A stretch of 64,000 bases of DNA from Actinacidiphila yanglinensis (GCF_900107965.1 NZ_FNVU01000025.1:62001-126000); one strand, 5' to 3'; numbered from the stretch's first letter, positions 50,780 to 60,317 are shown. Program-made: numbers and translations. Notes: a model not told the origin generated them from the sequence alone.

Positions 50780-51204
50780 CCTGCACATGAGACCCCCGTC
50801 GGCTGGCGAGGTCAAGGGTCCGGACCGGATCGGCGGTCGACCGCATCCAAGGAGGGGCGGGCAAAAGCGACATGGGGTGATCTGGCGGCGGTGCGGGGTT
50901 GGCTGACACCGCGTCAGGGATGGGGCGGGCGGGGCCGGCCGTGAGGGAATCCGCCGCCTTCCGAGGGAGCCGCCGGACTTGCCTCCGGTGACGCCTTGTC
51001 AGGGCGGGAGGACGTGGGAGGTTGTGGCGCGGGTTCGGCTCGGAAGGACCCCGCCTCCACCCGCAGGTCGACCGATTCATTCTGCTTTGTTCGCTCGATG
51101 CCGGCCTCGGTATCTGGTTGCGGAGCGCTCACTCCATAACTGTTATGTTCTGCCTGGTGGTCGCTGGAGTGACGTCGACACTGGCAGCGGAGGGTGGCCC
51201 GGGA
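50780..51204. other. Intergenic region without recognisable gene
   Basis: This is a divergent gap between GH97 and the XRE/NB-ARC remnant. It should hold the remnant's old promoter; AT-richer sequence occurs at 51128-51150. Nothing else is supported. Confidence 0.5.
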
Positions 51205-52130
51205 ATGGGGACGGACGGCAACACGTTCGGCCGGTTGCTGCGCGAGGTACGGCAGCGCTCGCTGCTGACGCTGGAGAGCCTCGCGGAGACGTCGGGGGTG
51301 AGCGTCCGGGCGATCAGCGACGAGGAACGCGGCCGGTGCCTGCCGCGACGCGCGACGCTCGGTGAGCTGATGGACGCGCTGGACCTCGACGAGGTTCAGC
51401 GGCGGCGGCTGGTGCAGGCTTCCACGCGGCACGCGGTCCGGGTACCCCAGCAGTTGCCACCCGACCTCGCGGCCTTCCACTGCCGGGAGGAGACGCCGCG
51501 GATCGTCCGCGGGCACAGCGAGCAGGCCGCGGCGAAGGGCGGCCACGTCGTCATCTCCGCCATCGGCGGCATGGCGGGCGTGGGCAAGGCGGCCCTCGCC
51601 GCGCACTGGGCAACATGGTGCTGGAGTGGGTGCGCTACGACGAGGTCATGGGGCGCTGGACCGAGGAGATCACCGCGGCCCGCATCGCGCTCCGCGACGC
51701 CTGCGCGCTCGACCACCCCGTCGCCGTCGTCATGAGCGGCTACAACCCGGCCCGCGCGCTGATCGAGACGGGACGTGCCGACGAAGCCCGCGAGCCGCTC
51801 GACCTGAGGGTCGGTCACCTGGACCGGCAGCCGCACGAGGCGCGCGCCCGCACCGATCGCCTTGCCGGCCGGCTGTGCAGCCGCACGGACCGCAATCCCG
51901 AGGCCCTGCAGCATGCCCGGAACGCGGTGGCGCCCGCCCGCGAGCCGGGCCGGCGCGGCAAGTGGGGACGCGCGCTGACGGACGCCGGCTGGGAACTGGC
52001 CGCGCTCGGCGCGTACGAGGAGGCCGTCCCCGGTCCGCGGGGAGGCCGCGCGCCGGGAACCGCTGGAAACCAGCTCGGCCGCCGCACCCGCACCGCACGT
52101 CCGAACCACCCACCAGGAGCAGGAACATGA
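51205..52130 (+). pseudogene. Internally deleted XRE-HTH/NB-ARC/TPR regulator remnant
   Basis: ATG 51205 opens an HTH (FGRLLREVRQRSLLTLESLA) and the beginning of an NB-ARC domain (AIGGMAGVGKAALAAHW, with Ala in place of the Walker-A Thr). Around 51605-51615 the homologous frame shifts by two and resumes with TPR-like sequence (RYDEVMGRWTEEITAARIAL, NPEALQHARNAVAPAREPG) ending at 52130. Compared with the intact paralogue at 63342, most of the NTPase domain is missing. It cannot be a working switch. Its stop overlaps the next gene's ATG. Confidence 0.75.
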
Positions 52131-52855
52131 GTTTCGACGACCACCGCGTGGTCATCACCGCCGCGGGCCGCGACTTCGGCCGGACCCTTGCCATCCGCCT
52201 CGCGGACCTCGGCGCCGAGGTCTTCCTCTCCGCGCGCACGCTCGCTGCCGCCGAGCGCACGCGGGACGAGATTCGCGAGCGGGGACACCCGCGGGTCCAC
52301 GCCTTCGCCTGCGACCTGACGGACCCGGCCTCGATCCGCGACTTCGCCGCCGAGGTCGGCCGGCGCACCGACCGCATCGACGTGCTGGTCAACAACGGCT
52401 CCCGCTACCTCGAAGGCCCCGACCTGCTGTCCGCCGCCGACGCCGACATCGTCGACACCCTCGCCTCCGGTGCCACCGGGACCGTCCTGACCGTGAAGAG
52501 CTTCCTTCCCCTCCTGCTCGCCTCGGACAAGCCGGATGTGGTGACCATGATCTCCGCCTGCGGGACGGCCGGTCATCACCGCTCGGACGCGCACGACGCC
52601 TTCTACGCCGCCAAGAGCGCGCAGGCGGGGTTCGCCGAGATCCTGTCCAGGCGGCTGCGGCCGCAGGGGGTGCGGGTGATCTCCCTCTACCCGCCCGACT
52701 TCGACAACCCGGACCCGCTCTCCGCGGAGTGGGATACCACACCGCGCGGAGCCCAGGACGCCCTGACCTCCCAGTCGCTCGTGGACTGCATCCTCTTCGC
52801 CGTCGCCCAGCCCCGCGACTGCTTCATCAAGGCGTTCCACTTCGAACAGGTCTGA
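52127..52855 (+). CDS. Short-chain dehydrogenase/reductase with atypical catalytic motif
   Basis: The protein has 242 residues. The cofactor region reads ITAAGRDFGRTLAIRLADLG, with AGRDFG in place of the usual TGxxxGxG. The NNAG motif is NNGS. The catalytic segment is AFYAAKSA, so the residue four before Lys is Phe and the Tyr is only three before it, unlike the classical YxxxK. The fold is clearly SDR, but activity is uncertain. The ATG overlaps the remnant's stop (ATGA) with an AGGAG-like box before it, so it may have been the downstream gene of the original regulator. Confidence 0.8.
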   Translation: MSFDDHRVVITAAGRDFGRTLAIRLADLGAEVFLSARTLAAAERTRDEIRERGHPRVHAFACDLTDPASIRDFAAEVGRRTDRIDVLVNNGSRYLEGPDLLSAADADIVDTLASGATGTVLTVKSFLPLLLASDKPDVVTMISACGTAGHHRSDAHDAFYAAKSAQAGFAEILSRRLRPQGVRVISLYPPDFDNPDPLSAEWDTTPRGAQDALTSQSLVDCILFAVAQPRDCFIKAFHFEQV

Positions 52856-52957
52856 TTCGAACGGGCCCGACCGCCCCGGGTTACGTCAGCGGGCACCGAT
52901 GAGTTCGGCGCCGTCGAACGGTCCACCGGCGACACGTCCGTTCTCGACAGGAGTGCC

Positions 52958-53326
52958 ATGTCCACCATCCAGCCAGTGATCATCACGGCCGACCACGACG
53001 TGCTGCTCGGCTTCTACACGGAGCTGTTCGGCGCCGAGGAGATCTTCCGGGAGCCGGCGGAGGGCCCGGCCTTCTACGTCGGCCTGCGCATCGGCGACAC
53101 CGACCTCGGGCTGGTGGCGAGGGACGACGTCGACGCCGGGGCGGCGCCGCGGATCCTGCTCAGCATCGGTGTGGACGACGTCGAGGAGACGCTGGGCCGG
53201 GTGACGGCGCTGGGCGGCTCGCTCCACGGCGGCCCCAACGACATGCCGTGGGGACAGCGCGTCGCCCACATCAAGGACCCCGACGGCAACCCGGTGAACC
53301 TCACCCAGCCTGTCCCGCCCCGGTGA
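52958..53326 (+). CDS. VOC family protein
   Basis: The protein has 122 residues with an AGGAG box before ATG 52958. The glyoxalase-fold pattern is TADHDVLLGFYTELFGAEEI, then FYVGLRIGDTDLGLV, and HIKDPDGNPVNLTQP with the typical DPDGN turn. The C-terminal Glu metal ligand is replaced (NLTQ), so binding rather than metal catalysis is possible. It follows the SDR gene on the same strand by 102 bases. Confidence 0.83.
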   Translation: MSTIQPVIITADHDVLLGFYTELFGAEEIFREPAEGPAFYVGLRIGDTDLGLVARDDVDAGAAPRILLSIGVDDVEETLGRVTALGGSLHGGPNDMPWGQRVAHIKDPDGNPVNLTQPVPPR

Positions 53327-53588
53327 AGGGCACGCAGCGCGGTGGAGGAGGGCCGGTCCGTGCCGGAACGGGTCTCCATTGGCGGCCGAGGCCACGCGGG
53401 AGGACCATGGATTGCAGGGCGAAACAGGTGTGCACTCCCACGGGCCCGGTGCCGGCTTCGGTGAGCGTGACCTCATGGCGCGGGGGCCCGACCCCAGCGG
53501 AGCGCACACACCTGTGGGGGGCGATTCGCGCCGGCCGCCTGGCGCCCCGGAGGCGGGCCGCACCCACCCGAACATGTGAAGGCGAGCC

Positions 53589-54620
53589 ATGTCGCACCAT
53601 CTCGACTCAGCGGCAGCCAGGGCGGACGCCCGGTTGAACATCTCCGATGTCTATCTCTTCCGGGGCGATCGCGGAACGGTGTTCGTGATGAACGTCTGTT
53701 CCGACGCGGCCGGACCGGACGCGCCCAAGGGTTTCCGTCACGAGGCGCACTACGACTTCAACATCGACAGCACCGGGGACGCCGTCCAGGACCTCGCGTA
53801 CCGCTTCAGCTTCGAGGCCGCGGAGGCGGACGGCGGCCAGCGGTTGGAGTTGCGGCGCCTGGAGGGCCAGCAGGCCGCCGACGACCATGCCGACGGGACC
53901 GTACTGCTGTCCGGTCCGGTCGAGCAGGAACTCCGGGCCGACGACGGCCTCAGGGTGTGGACCGGCCGGGCGGGCGACCCGTTCTGGATGAACCCCGAGG
54001 TGGTGGAGGCGGTGGGCCAGGCGTTCCAGCACGGCACCGACGTCGAGGTTCCGCCCCAGGACATCACGCAGGTGTCCAGCCTCTTCTCCGGGCAGAAGAT
54101 ACACTCCATCGTTCTGGAGGTGCCGGACGCGGGGCTGCGGCCCCTGACGGAGCGGCCGGACATCGGCGTGTGGGCGACCACGACGCTCGCCACCGACGCC
54201 GGCGGCTGGCACCGCATCAACCGGTGCGGGCTCCCCATGGTCTCCCCGATCTTCGCGCAGTTCGACGACGAGCTGGCCGAGAAGCTCAACCAGACCCCGC
54301 CCGCGCAGGACGAGGAGGCCTTCGGGGACGTGATCACCGAGCGGGTGGCCGCCGTCGTCGCCGCCCGCGGCACGGCCTCCGATCCGCAGAGCTACGGCAG
54401 GGACGTCGCCCGGCGGCTGCTCCCCGACATGCTGCCCTACGAGATCGGCACCCCCGCCGTGTTCGGCTTCGACAGGTTCAACGGCCGGGCGCTGAACGAC
54501 AATGCCGGCGAGGTGATGTTCTCCCTCGCCACCGACAGCGCCCTGAGCATCGGCCTCTCCCAGGACGCGGTCGACTCCCCCGCGACCTCGTACTTCCCCT
54601 ACGTGGCTCCCGCGATCTGA
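53589..54620 (+). CDS. DUF4331 family protein
   Basis: The protein has 343 residues. It starts with the family hallmark MSHHLDSAAARADARLNISD followed by VYLFRGDRGTVFVMNV. Further conserved stretches are FRHEAHYDFNID and the C-terminal YGRDVARRLLPDMLPYEIGT and NDNAGEVMFSL. DUF4331 proteins are often annotated for a calcium/phosphate-binding beta fold, but no reaction is known. There is no signal peptide. The 260-base gap before it shows no gene. Confidence 0.87.
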   Translation: MSHHLDSAAARADARLNISDVYLFRGDRGTVFVMNVCSDAAGPDAPKGFRHEAHYDFNIDSTGDAVQDLAYRFSFEAAEADGGQRLELRRLEGQQAADDHADGTVLLSGPVEQELRADDGLRVWTGRAGDPFWMNPEVVEAVGQAFQHGTDVEVPPQDITQVSSLFSGQKIHSIVLEVPDAGLRPLTERPDIGVWATTTLATDAGGWHRINRCGLPMVSPIFAQFDDELAEKLNQTPPAQDEEAFGDVITERVAAVVAARGTASDPQSYGRDVARRLLPDMLPYEIGTPAVFGFDRFNGRALNDNAGEVMFSLATDSALSIGLSQDAVDSPATSYFPYVAPAI

Positions 54621-54788
54621 CGGTTGTGCCGCGGGATCGGTCGGGGCCGGCTCCTTGCATCTCCCTTTGCCCGCCGGTTCGTTCGTGGGTGCGCTCGCTG
54701 GTCTAGCCTGGGGGCGGCGAGTTGCTCGGCGAGTCCGTCGTTCGGGTCGGACGGTGTCGAGGACGAAGCAGCGGGGAGGGGCCCAGCG

Positions 54789-55730
54789 GTGCCGTATCTG
54801 CCGACGACCGCGGCGCGCGAGTTCAAGGACCCGAGCCTGTTCGGCACCGCGGGTTCGGCGAGCACCCTTGCGTTCGGCGCGGACAGCCGGCTGCTGGCGC
54901 TGGGCGGTACGCGGCGGACGATCGACCTGTGGGACGCCTACGAGGCCCGGCAGGTGGGCGAACTGTCCGGGCACAAGCGCTCCCTGCTCCAGGGCACCGT
55001 CTTCTCGCTCGCGTTCAGCCGCGACGGGCGACTGCTCGCCAGCGGGGGCCAGGACCGGACGGTCCGGCTGTGGCGCGTGACCGACGGCGCGTGCGTCACC
55101 GTGTTCGACGGTTTCACCGGCTACCTGCAACGGCTCGCGTTCAGCCCGGCCGGGACGGTCCTCGCCGCCTCGGACAAGGACTCCGTACGGCTCTTCGATC
55201 TCGCCTCGGGCTCGGTCCTGCCGCTGGGGTTGCCCGAGGGCGGGGTCAACGGGCTCGCGTTCGCCCCGGACGGCTCGCTGCTGGCCGTGGCCCTCGGCGG
55301 CCGGGAGAGGCGCGGCACGCACCCGATCGTGCTGGTGGATCCGGTCGGCGGAACGGTCGTACAGACCCTCGGCGAGGGTGATTTCCTGGCCCGCGCCCTC
55401 GCCTTCAGCCCCGACGGCCGGCTGCTCGCGGTCGCGCCGCGGGAGGGCGGCCGGGTACAGCTGTGGGACACCGCCTCATGGCAGGTCGCCCGCACACTGA
55501 AGGTCGGCTCCCCCACCGTGTACGACCTCGCGTTCAGCTCGCAGGGCGCACTCGGCGCTGCCGTCGGCAACCGGGTCCGCCTGTGGGACCCGGCGGCCTC
55601 CGAGGCGAAGCCGGCCGCGGCGAGGGTGCCGTACCGGCGCTCGGCCCTGGTGGAGACGTTCGCGTTCAGCCCGGACGGGCAGTCGCTGGCGACGTGCAGG
55701 AGAGGACTGAGCGTCCGGATCTACCGCTGA
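54789..55730 (+). CDS. WD40-repeat protein
   Basis: The protein has 313 residues from GTG 54789, with a GGGAGGGG box 8 nt upstream. At least six WD40-like repeats are visible, marked by SLAFSRDGRLLASGGQDRTV, RLAFSPAGTVLAASD, GLAFAPDGSLLAVA, ALAFSPDGRLLAVA, DLAFSSQGALGAAV and TFAFSPDGQSLATC, each closed by a strand ending RLW or similar. They should close into a beta-propeller scaffold. No kinase, HTH or signal sequence is attached, so this is a stand-alone adaptor of unknown partner. Confidence 0.85.
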   Translation: MPYLPTTAAREFKDPSLFGTAGSASTLAFGADSRLLALGGTRRTIDLWDAYEARQVGELSGHKRSLLQGTVFSLAFSRDGRLLASGGQDRTVRLWRVTDGACVTVFDGFTGYLQRLAFSPAGTVLAASDKDSVRLFDLASGSVLPLGLPEGGVNGLAFAPDGSLLAVALGGRERRGTHPIVLVDPVGGTVVQTLGEGDFLARALAFSPDGRLLAVAPREGGRVQLWDTASWQVARTLKVGSPTVYDLAFSSQGALGAAVGNRVRLWDPAASEAKPAAARVPYRRSALVETFAFSPDGQSLATCRRGLSVRIYR

Positions 55731-55843
55731 TCATCCGGTTCACCGTCCGCAGCACGTGGGCCTCGCGAGCAGCGCCGTACCGGCGGACCCTCCGGTGAGA
55801 ACACCCGGAAACGCCGGGAAAACCGAGAACGGAGCCTGGCCGG

Positions 55844-56728
55844 TTGAGTACCCGCGACGACGCGTCGAAGCCCTTGCGGCCCGTGGGGGCGAGCCTGCCG
55901 AGCGGTGTCCTGGCGGACGTCGTGGACGCGGAGCCGCTCGGCGGCGGAGCGGCCAACGACGTCTGGCGCCTGACGCTCGCCGGCGGCACCCGGCTGGTCC
56001 TCAAGGCCTCGACGGGTGTGGCTCCCGACCTGTACATCCGCGAGGCGGAGGGATTGCGGGCCCTGCGTGCCCAAGGGGGCCTGCTGACACCGCGCGTGGT
56101 CGAGGTGAGCCCGGCGCACCTCCTGATCGAGGCGCTGGAGCCGGCCCCGACGGACGATCCTGGCTTCTGGGAATCGGCCGGCCGCGCGGTCGCCGGACTG
56201 CACTCCGTCCGAGGAGACCGGTTCGGCTGGCCCACCGACGGCTGGCTCGGTCTGCTGCCGCAGGAGAACGCGTGGGCGGACGACGGCCACGCGTTCTTCG
56301 CGGTTCGGCGGATCCTGCGCTACGTGCGCGAGCCGAGGGTTCGCAGCGCCCTGGGACCCGGTGACCTGGTGGGTCTGGAGAGCATCTGCGACCGCCTTCC
56401 GACGCTGATCCCGGCCGCCCCCGCCGTGCTGAACCACGGGGACCTGTACCGCGGGAACATCGTCTCCACCGCGGGCGGTGAGCCCGCGTTCATCGACCCG
56501 GCGGTCTGCTGGATGTGGGCCGAGGCGGACCTCAGCATGACGTACTGCGTCGACCGTCCCCCGGAGCGCTTCTTCGCCGCGTACCAGGAGATCCGTCCGC
56601 TGGAGGACGGCTGGCAGGATCGTATGCCACTGCTGCACCTGCGCGAACTGCTCAGCGTCGTCGCCCACTTCGATGGGGTGCCCGACTGCGTGGCCCGGAT
56701 CCGGGAGACCGTCCGCCGATTCTCCTGA
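55844..56728 (+). CDS. Fructosamine kinase/aminoglycoside phosphotransferase-fold protein
   Basis: The protein has 294 residues from TTG 55844 (GGAG box about 10 nt upstream). The kinase-like fold is shown by GGGAANDVWRLTLAGG, the Lys in LVLKASTG, the catalytic loop VLNHGDLYRGN with Asp and downstream Asn, and the metal Asp in PAFIDPAVCW. The YRGN/DPAVC form is typical of fructosamine-3-kinases, which phosphorylate glycated amines for repair. Activity on another small molecule is possible. It stands alone. Confidence 0.85.
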   Translation: MSTRDDASKPLRPVGASLPSGVLADVVDAEPLGGGAANDVWRLTLAGGTRLVLKASTGVAPDLYIREAEGLRALRAQGGLLTPRVVEVSPAHLLIEALEPAPTDDPGFWESAGRAVAGLHSVRGDRFGWPTDGWLGLLPQENAWADDGHAFFAVRRILRYVREPRVRSALGPGDLVGLESICDRLPTLIPAAPAVLNHGDLYRGNIVSTAGGEPAFIDPAVCWMWAEADLSMTYCVDRPPERFFAAYQEIRPLEDGWQDRMPLLHLRELLSVVAHFDGVPDCVARIRETVRRFS

Positions 56729-56761
56729 CCTCCGCCCGCCGCCAACGGCCCCCTGACGGAC

Positions 56762-57394
56762 TCAGGATGTGACGGACGTGTGCGGCAGCGCTTCGGCTTC
56801 CGGCCGGCGCGGAAAGGCGAGGAGTGCGCGGTCGACGACGCGGTGGAGGTCGTCCCGGGCGACGCCGGCCGCGGCCTGGACCGCGAGTCCGGCCGACACG
56901 GTGCTCACGTACTTCGCCAGGGCGGCGGGATTCTCGGAGGCCGGCAGGTCACCGTCCGTGATCGCCTGTGCGAAGCGTGCCGCGAACCGTGCTTCGCCGT
57001 CGGCGCGCCGCTCGGCGAGGTACCGCACGACGCGATCGTCGTCGGGTGAGGCCGACAGTCCCCCTTGGATCGACAGGCAGCCCGCGGGCTTGCCCGGCGT
57101 CGTCACGGCGTCGACGTTGTCCCGGAGGTAGCGGCCGGCGGTCTCGTACGCCGTCGGTGCGGCCAGCGCGGTGGTCACGTAAGCCATGTCGATGCGGGCG
57201 TACCGCTCGACGGCGAGCTTGAACGTCTCCTCCTTGGTGCCGAACGCACCGTAGAGGCTCGGCCGGCTGATGCCCATGGCCCTGGTCAGGTCGCTCAGGC
57301 TGGTGCCGGAGTAGCCCTGCCGCCAGAACACGTCGATCGCCCTGTCGAGCGCGTCCTCCATGTCGAACTCACGGGGCCTGCCCCTCTGCGCCAC
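56762..57394 (-). CDS. TetR-family transcriptional regulator
   Basis: The protein has 210 residues from GTG 57394 (GGAGG box 7 nt upstream). The HTH is RAIDVFWRQGYSGTSLSDLT and GISRPSLYGAFGTKEETF. The C-terminal domain belongs to the TetR_C_16-like group, with PAGCLSIQGGLSAS holding a conserved Cys that in relatives senses electrophiles or oxidants. It lies downstream of a quinone reductase and an SDR on the same strand. It is a candidate repressor of both, through the GTACCG palindromes upstream of the SDR gene. Confidence 0.87.
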   Translation of the reverse strand: MAQRGRPREFDMEDALDRAIDVFWRQGYSGTSLSDLTRAMGISRPSLYGAFGTKEETFKLAVERYARIDMAYVTTALAAPTAYETAGRYLRDNVDAVTTPGKPAGCLSIQGGLSASPDDDRVVRYLAERRADGEARFAARFAQAITDGDLPASENPAALAKYVSTVSAGLAVQAAAGVARDDLHRVVDRALLAFPRRPEAEALPHTSVTS

Positions 57395-57562
57395 GGCCGG
57401 ACCTCCCTTCCGAGCCCATTTAACTACCAACGGGAACAGAAGGCCGACCCCGCTCCACCACGACACCGGTCATCGGAGCGCCTGGTTGCCCCCGCGGAGC
57501 CGGCCGGCCGACCCGGTCACCCTCCCCACGGAACCGGATCAGCAGGCGGGGCAACCGACGGG

Positions 57563-58477
57563 TCAGCTCACGGTCAGTACGATCTTGTCGCGCACCCCGC
57601 CGGACGCGAGCAGACCATGTGCTTCGGCGGCCTGCCGTACGGGAAGTGAGCGATGCCGTTTCAGCCGGAGGGTCCCGGCCGCGAGCATCGGCATGGTGAC
57701 GGCGAGCGCGTCGGGCGCGCGGCCCGGTCCGGGCTGTGACATCAGGGCTCCCGCGGCCGCCGCTCCAGCCGGATCGGCGAGCGTGACGACCCGCGCCGGA
57801 TCGCCGGTCGCCCGCACGGCCTCGGCCAGTCCCCCGCGGCCGGCCGCATCGATGACGGCGTCGACCCGGTCGGAAAACGCCGCCACGCGGTCGAACACGC
57901 CGTCCCCGTACGGCACGAACGCGGCACCGAGTTCCTCGACGAGCTCCTTGTCACGCGCGGCGGCCGATGCGATGACCCGCAGGCCCCAGGCGCGGGCGAG
58001 TTGCACGACGATCATGCCGACCGACCCCGCGGCCCCGAGAACGACCAGCGTCTGCCCCGCGGCCGCGCCCACCTCGCGCAGGGTTCCGACCGCGGCCTCG
58101 GCCGAGGCCGGCAGCGCCGCCGCCTCGGTCCAGCCGACCTGTGGCGGTTTCGGGAACCACACGGGCGTCGCGACCAGCTCGCCGTACCCGCCTTGGCGCG
58201 GGAGGTAGGCCGCGACCTCGTCACCCACGGCAACGCCCTCCACACCCGCACCGACCTGCTCGACGACACCGGCCGCCTCGAATCCCAGCACCGAGCCCGG
58301 GCCCTGCGGGAACACCTTGGCGAGCCGCCCCGCGCGGATGTTGAGGTCCGTGGGCCCCACACCCGCGGCCCTCACCCGGATGAGCACGTCGCCCGGAGCC
58401 GCGACCGGAGCCGGAACCTCCTTCCATGCGAGCACCTCGGGTTCGCCGAAGCCGGTGATCACCATCGCGTAGGACAT
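57563..58477 (-). CDS. Zinc-independent quinone oxidoreductase/NADP-dependent alcohol dehydrogenase (MDR family)
   Basis: The protein has 304 residues with an AAGGAG box before ATG 58477. The N-terminal GroES-like domain reads VLIRVRAAGVGPTDLNIRAG and VLGFEAAGVVEQVGAGVEGV. The Rossmann domain has LVVLGAAGSVGMIVVQLARAWG. No zinc-ligand Cys cluster is present, placing it with the QOR type (NADPH:quinone reductases). It follows the SDR gene by 59 bases, so they probably share a transcript controlled by the palindromes at 59308-59378. Confidence 0.87.
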   Translation of the reverse strand: MSYAMVITGFGEPEVLAWKEVPAPVAAPGDVLIRVRAAGVGPTDLNIRAGRLAKVFPQGPGSVLGFEAAGVVEQVGAGVEGVAVGDEVAAYLPRQGGYGELVATPVWFPKPPQVGWTEAAALPASAEAAVGTLREVGAAAGQTLVVLGAAGSVGMIVVQLARAWGLRVIASAAARDKELVEELGAAFVPYGDGVFDRVAAFSDRVDAVIDAAGRGGLAEAVRATGDPARVVTLADPAGAAAAGALMSQPGPGRAPDALAVTMPMLAAGTLRLKRHRSLPVRQAAEAHGLLASGGVRDKIVLTVS

Positions 58478-58536
58478 CTTCTTCGCTCCTTCTCCCCGTC
58501 GTCGGGTGCTTCTCTTTCCGCCCTGCCGCTGCCCGT

Positions 58537-59286
58537 TCAGATCTGGCTCGCGCCGCCGTCGACGTAGAGCTCGGCTCCTGTCACGAAGGAGCTTCGCGGG
58601 CTTGCGAGGTACAGCACCGCCTCCGCGATCTCCTCCGGGGTGCCGAGCCGCTGCATGGGCACCCCGGCCGCGAGGTTGCCCAGCAGTGCCTCGGCCTGCG
58701 AGGGCTCGGCCGCCAGACCGCTCAGCCCGGGCGTCGCGATGGGGCCCGGGGCGATGGAGTTGACGCGCACGCCGCGGCCGACGAGTTCGGCGGCCCAACT
58801 GCGCGCGAAGCTGCGGATCGCGGCCTTGGACGCGGCGTAGACGCTGAAGGACGGGCTGCCCTTGACGTCGATGTTCGAGCCGGTGAGCACGATGGAGGCG
58901 CCGGGGTTCAGCAGCGGCAGCGCCTTCTGCACCGTGAACACGGTGCCTCCGACGTTCGCCTCGAAGGTGTCGGTGAAGTGCTTCCACGTGACGTCTTCGA
59001 GGGCGGCGAACTCGCCGCCACCCGCGTTGGCGAAGACGATGTCGAGGCCGGCGCCGCGCTTCGCGATGACGCCGAAGACCGCGTCCAGGTCGTCGAGGGA
59101 CGAGATGTCGCCGCGTACCGGGGTGACGGCGTCCCCCAGTTCGGCCTTGACCGCGTCGAGCTTCCCCTGGTTCCGCCCCGTCACCACCACGTGCGCGCCC
59201 TCCGCGACGAACCGGCGCACGACCGCCAGCCCTATACCCGAGGTTCCGCCGGTGACGAGCGCGGTCCTGCTGTCGAGTTCTGCCAT
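58537..59286 (-). CDS. Classical SDR family oxidoreductase
   Basis: The protein has 249 residues. TGGTSGIG (12-19) binds the nucleotide, NAG is in IVFANAGGGEFAAL, Ser lies in VLTGSNIDVKG, and YAASK is in FSVYAASKAAIR. The C-terminus LASPRSSFVTGAELYVDGGA is typical of FabG-like reductases. The second residue after TGR (N rather than Asp at the strand end) suggests NADPH. It is first in the run SDR, quinone reductase, TetR. Confidence 0.9.
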   Translation of the reverse strand: MAELDSRTALVTGGTSGIGLAVVRRFVAEGAHVVVTGRNQGKLDAVKAELGDAVTPVRGDISSLDDLDAVFGVIAKRGAGLDIVFANAGGGEFAALEDVTWKHFTDTFEANVGGTVFTVQKALPLLNPGASIVLTGSNIDVKGSPSFSVYAASKAAIRSFARSWAAELVGRGVRVNSIAPGPIATPGLSGLAAEPSQAEALLGNLAAGVPMQRLGTPEEIAEAVLYLASPRSSFVTGAELYVDGGASQI

Positions 59287-59307
59287 GACCCTGTCCTCCC
59301 AAATTTC

Positions 59308-59378
59308 GTACCGCTCGGTACAAAATAGGAGCGTAGACCTCCCGTCGTCCCTGGTCAAATTTTTGTACCGATCGGTAC
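59308..59378. promoter_or_regulatory. Twin TetR-type palindromes upstream of the SDR operon
   Basis: GTACCGCTCGGTAC (59308-59321) and GTACCGATCGGTAC (59365-59378) are 14-base palindromes with centres 57 bases apart, flanked by T and A runs. The first lies 22 bases upstream of the SDR start, where it would block initiation. Confidence 0.75.
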
Positions 59379-59746
59379 TTTGAAAGTACGAGGATCGCAC
59401 GAGCGGGTTCACGCGTCACGGCAGCGAGCGCGTCAGCCAGACCACCTCACCGTTCTCGACGGCGCGTTCCAGGCGCCGACGGTCGACCAGAGCCGTTTCC
59501 GGCCGGTGGCGATCGCGGCGTCGAGCACCGCGGCTGGTCACGCCCCCACTCTGCCCCCGGCCCATCCCGCGCCCCGGCGGCGGCGCATCCGCATCGGGCA
59601 GAGGACGGGGCTTGATCAACAAGGGTGAAATTCGCGCGGCTCGGGCATGTGACGAGGGAATATGCGAGGCCGGCACGTGTACATCTGTCGACGAGCCCCG
59701 GTGAACCCAGGGGCTCCCCCTCTCGACGACATGAAGGAGATCTCAG
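59379..59746. other. Intergenic region, no convincing gene
   Basis: The sequence shows no frame with a start site and family resemblance. A short minus-strand stretch ending near 59416 (ENGEVVWLTRSLP) looks protein-like and may be the tail of a lost gene. The promoter of the small secreted protein should lie in the right half. Confidence 0.45.
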
Positions 59747-60142
59747 TTGAGCAAGCGCGCGGTGAAGTGCGGTCTCGTCGCAGCGGCGACTGCGGTGATG
59801 CTGGTCGGTTCGGGCGGCTTCGCGTCGGCCGCCGGCACGGGGACCATGGACATCGTGCAGGGCCAGTTGGTCACGCTCCCCGCGTCGCCCGGCGGCGGGT
59901 ACGCGGGGACGGCGGCCGCCTCGGCCACCTGCCCCGCCGGGGAGGTCCTCACGGGCGGCGGCGCCGAGGTCAAGGCCGGGAACTCGTACGTCCAGCGGTA
60001 CAACCTCGCGGCGAGCCGGCCGATCGGCGGGGAGACGTGGTGGGCCTACGGCACCAACTCCGACACCACCAACCCGGGCACCCTCCAGGCCTTCGCCGTC
60101 TGCGCGAAGACGACCAGCCTGGACGTGGTCCACACTCCCTGA
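59747..60142 (+). CDS. Small secreted protein
   Basis: The protein has 131 residues from TTG 59747 with an AAGGAG box 7 nt upstream. The signal peptide ends near FASAAG (about residue 29). The mature part has a pattern seen in Streptomyces exported beta-proteins: ATCPAGEVLTGGGAEVK, then WWAYGTNSDTTNPGTLQAFAVC with two Cys likely to pair. The GGG loop followed by a late Cys resembles H-type-lectin-like or jacalin-like small folds, with no proven function. Confidence 0.75.
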   Translation: MSKRAVKCGLVAAATAVMLVGSGGFASAAGTGTMDIVQGQLVTLPASPGGGYAGTAAASATCPAGEVLTGGGAEVKAGNSYVQRYNLAASRPIGGETWWAYGTNSDTTNPGTLQAFAVCAKTTSLDVVHTP

Positions 60143-60150
60143 CGTAGCGC

Positions 60151-60195
60151 ACGCAGGAGGGGCGGCACCCTCGGAGGGTGCCGCCCCTCCTGCGT
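60151..60195 (+). terminator. Strong terminator after the small secreted protein gene
   Basis: A perfect 20-bp stem (60151-60170 with 60176-60195, 5-nt loop) begins 8 bases past the stop. Confidence 0.9.
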
Positions 60196-60317
60196 CGGGG
60201 CGGGTCGCGCGAAGTGGTGAGGAGCCGTGCACGTTCTGGCGACTCCGGCTCGCCGCCCGGCACTACGGTCGTTCGCTGCACGCCTGTCCCGCGCGACCCC
60301 GACATCGGGAGGCATCC

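Noticed and set aside
47602-50790. 1062-codon plus-strand frame over GH97
   Set aside because: It is antisense to a GH97 gene with signal peptide and nucleophile motif, and has no recognisable product.
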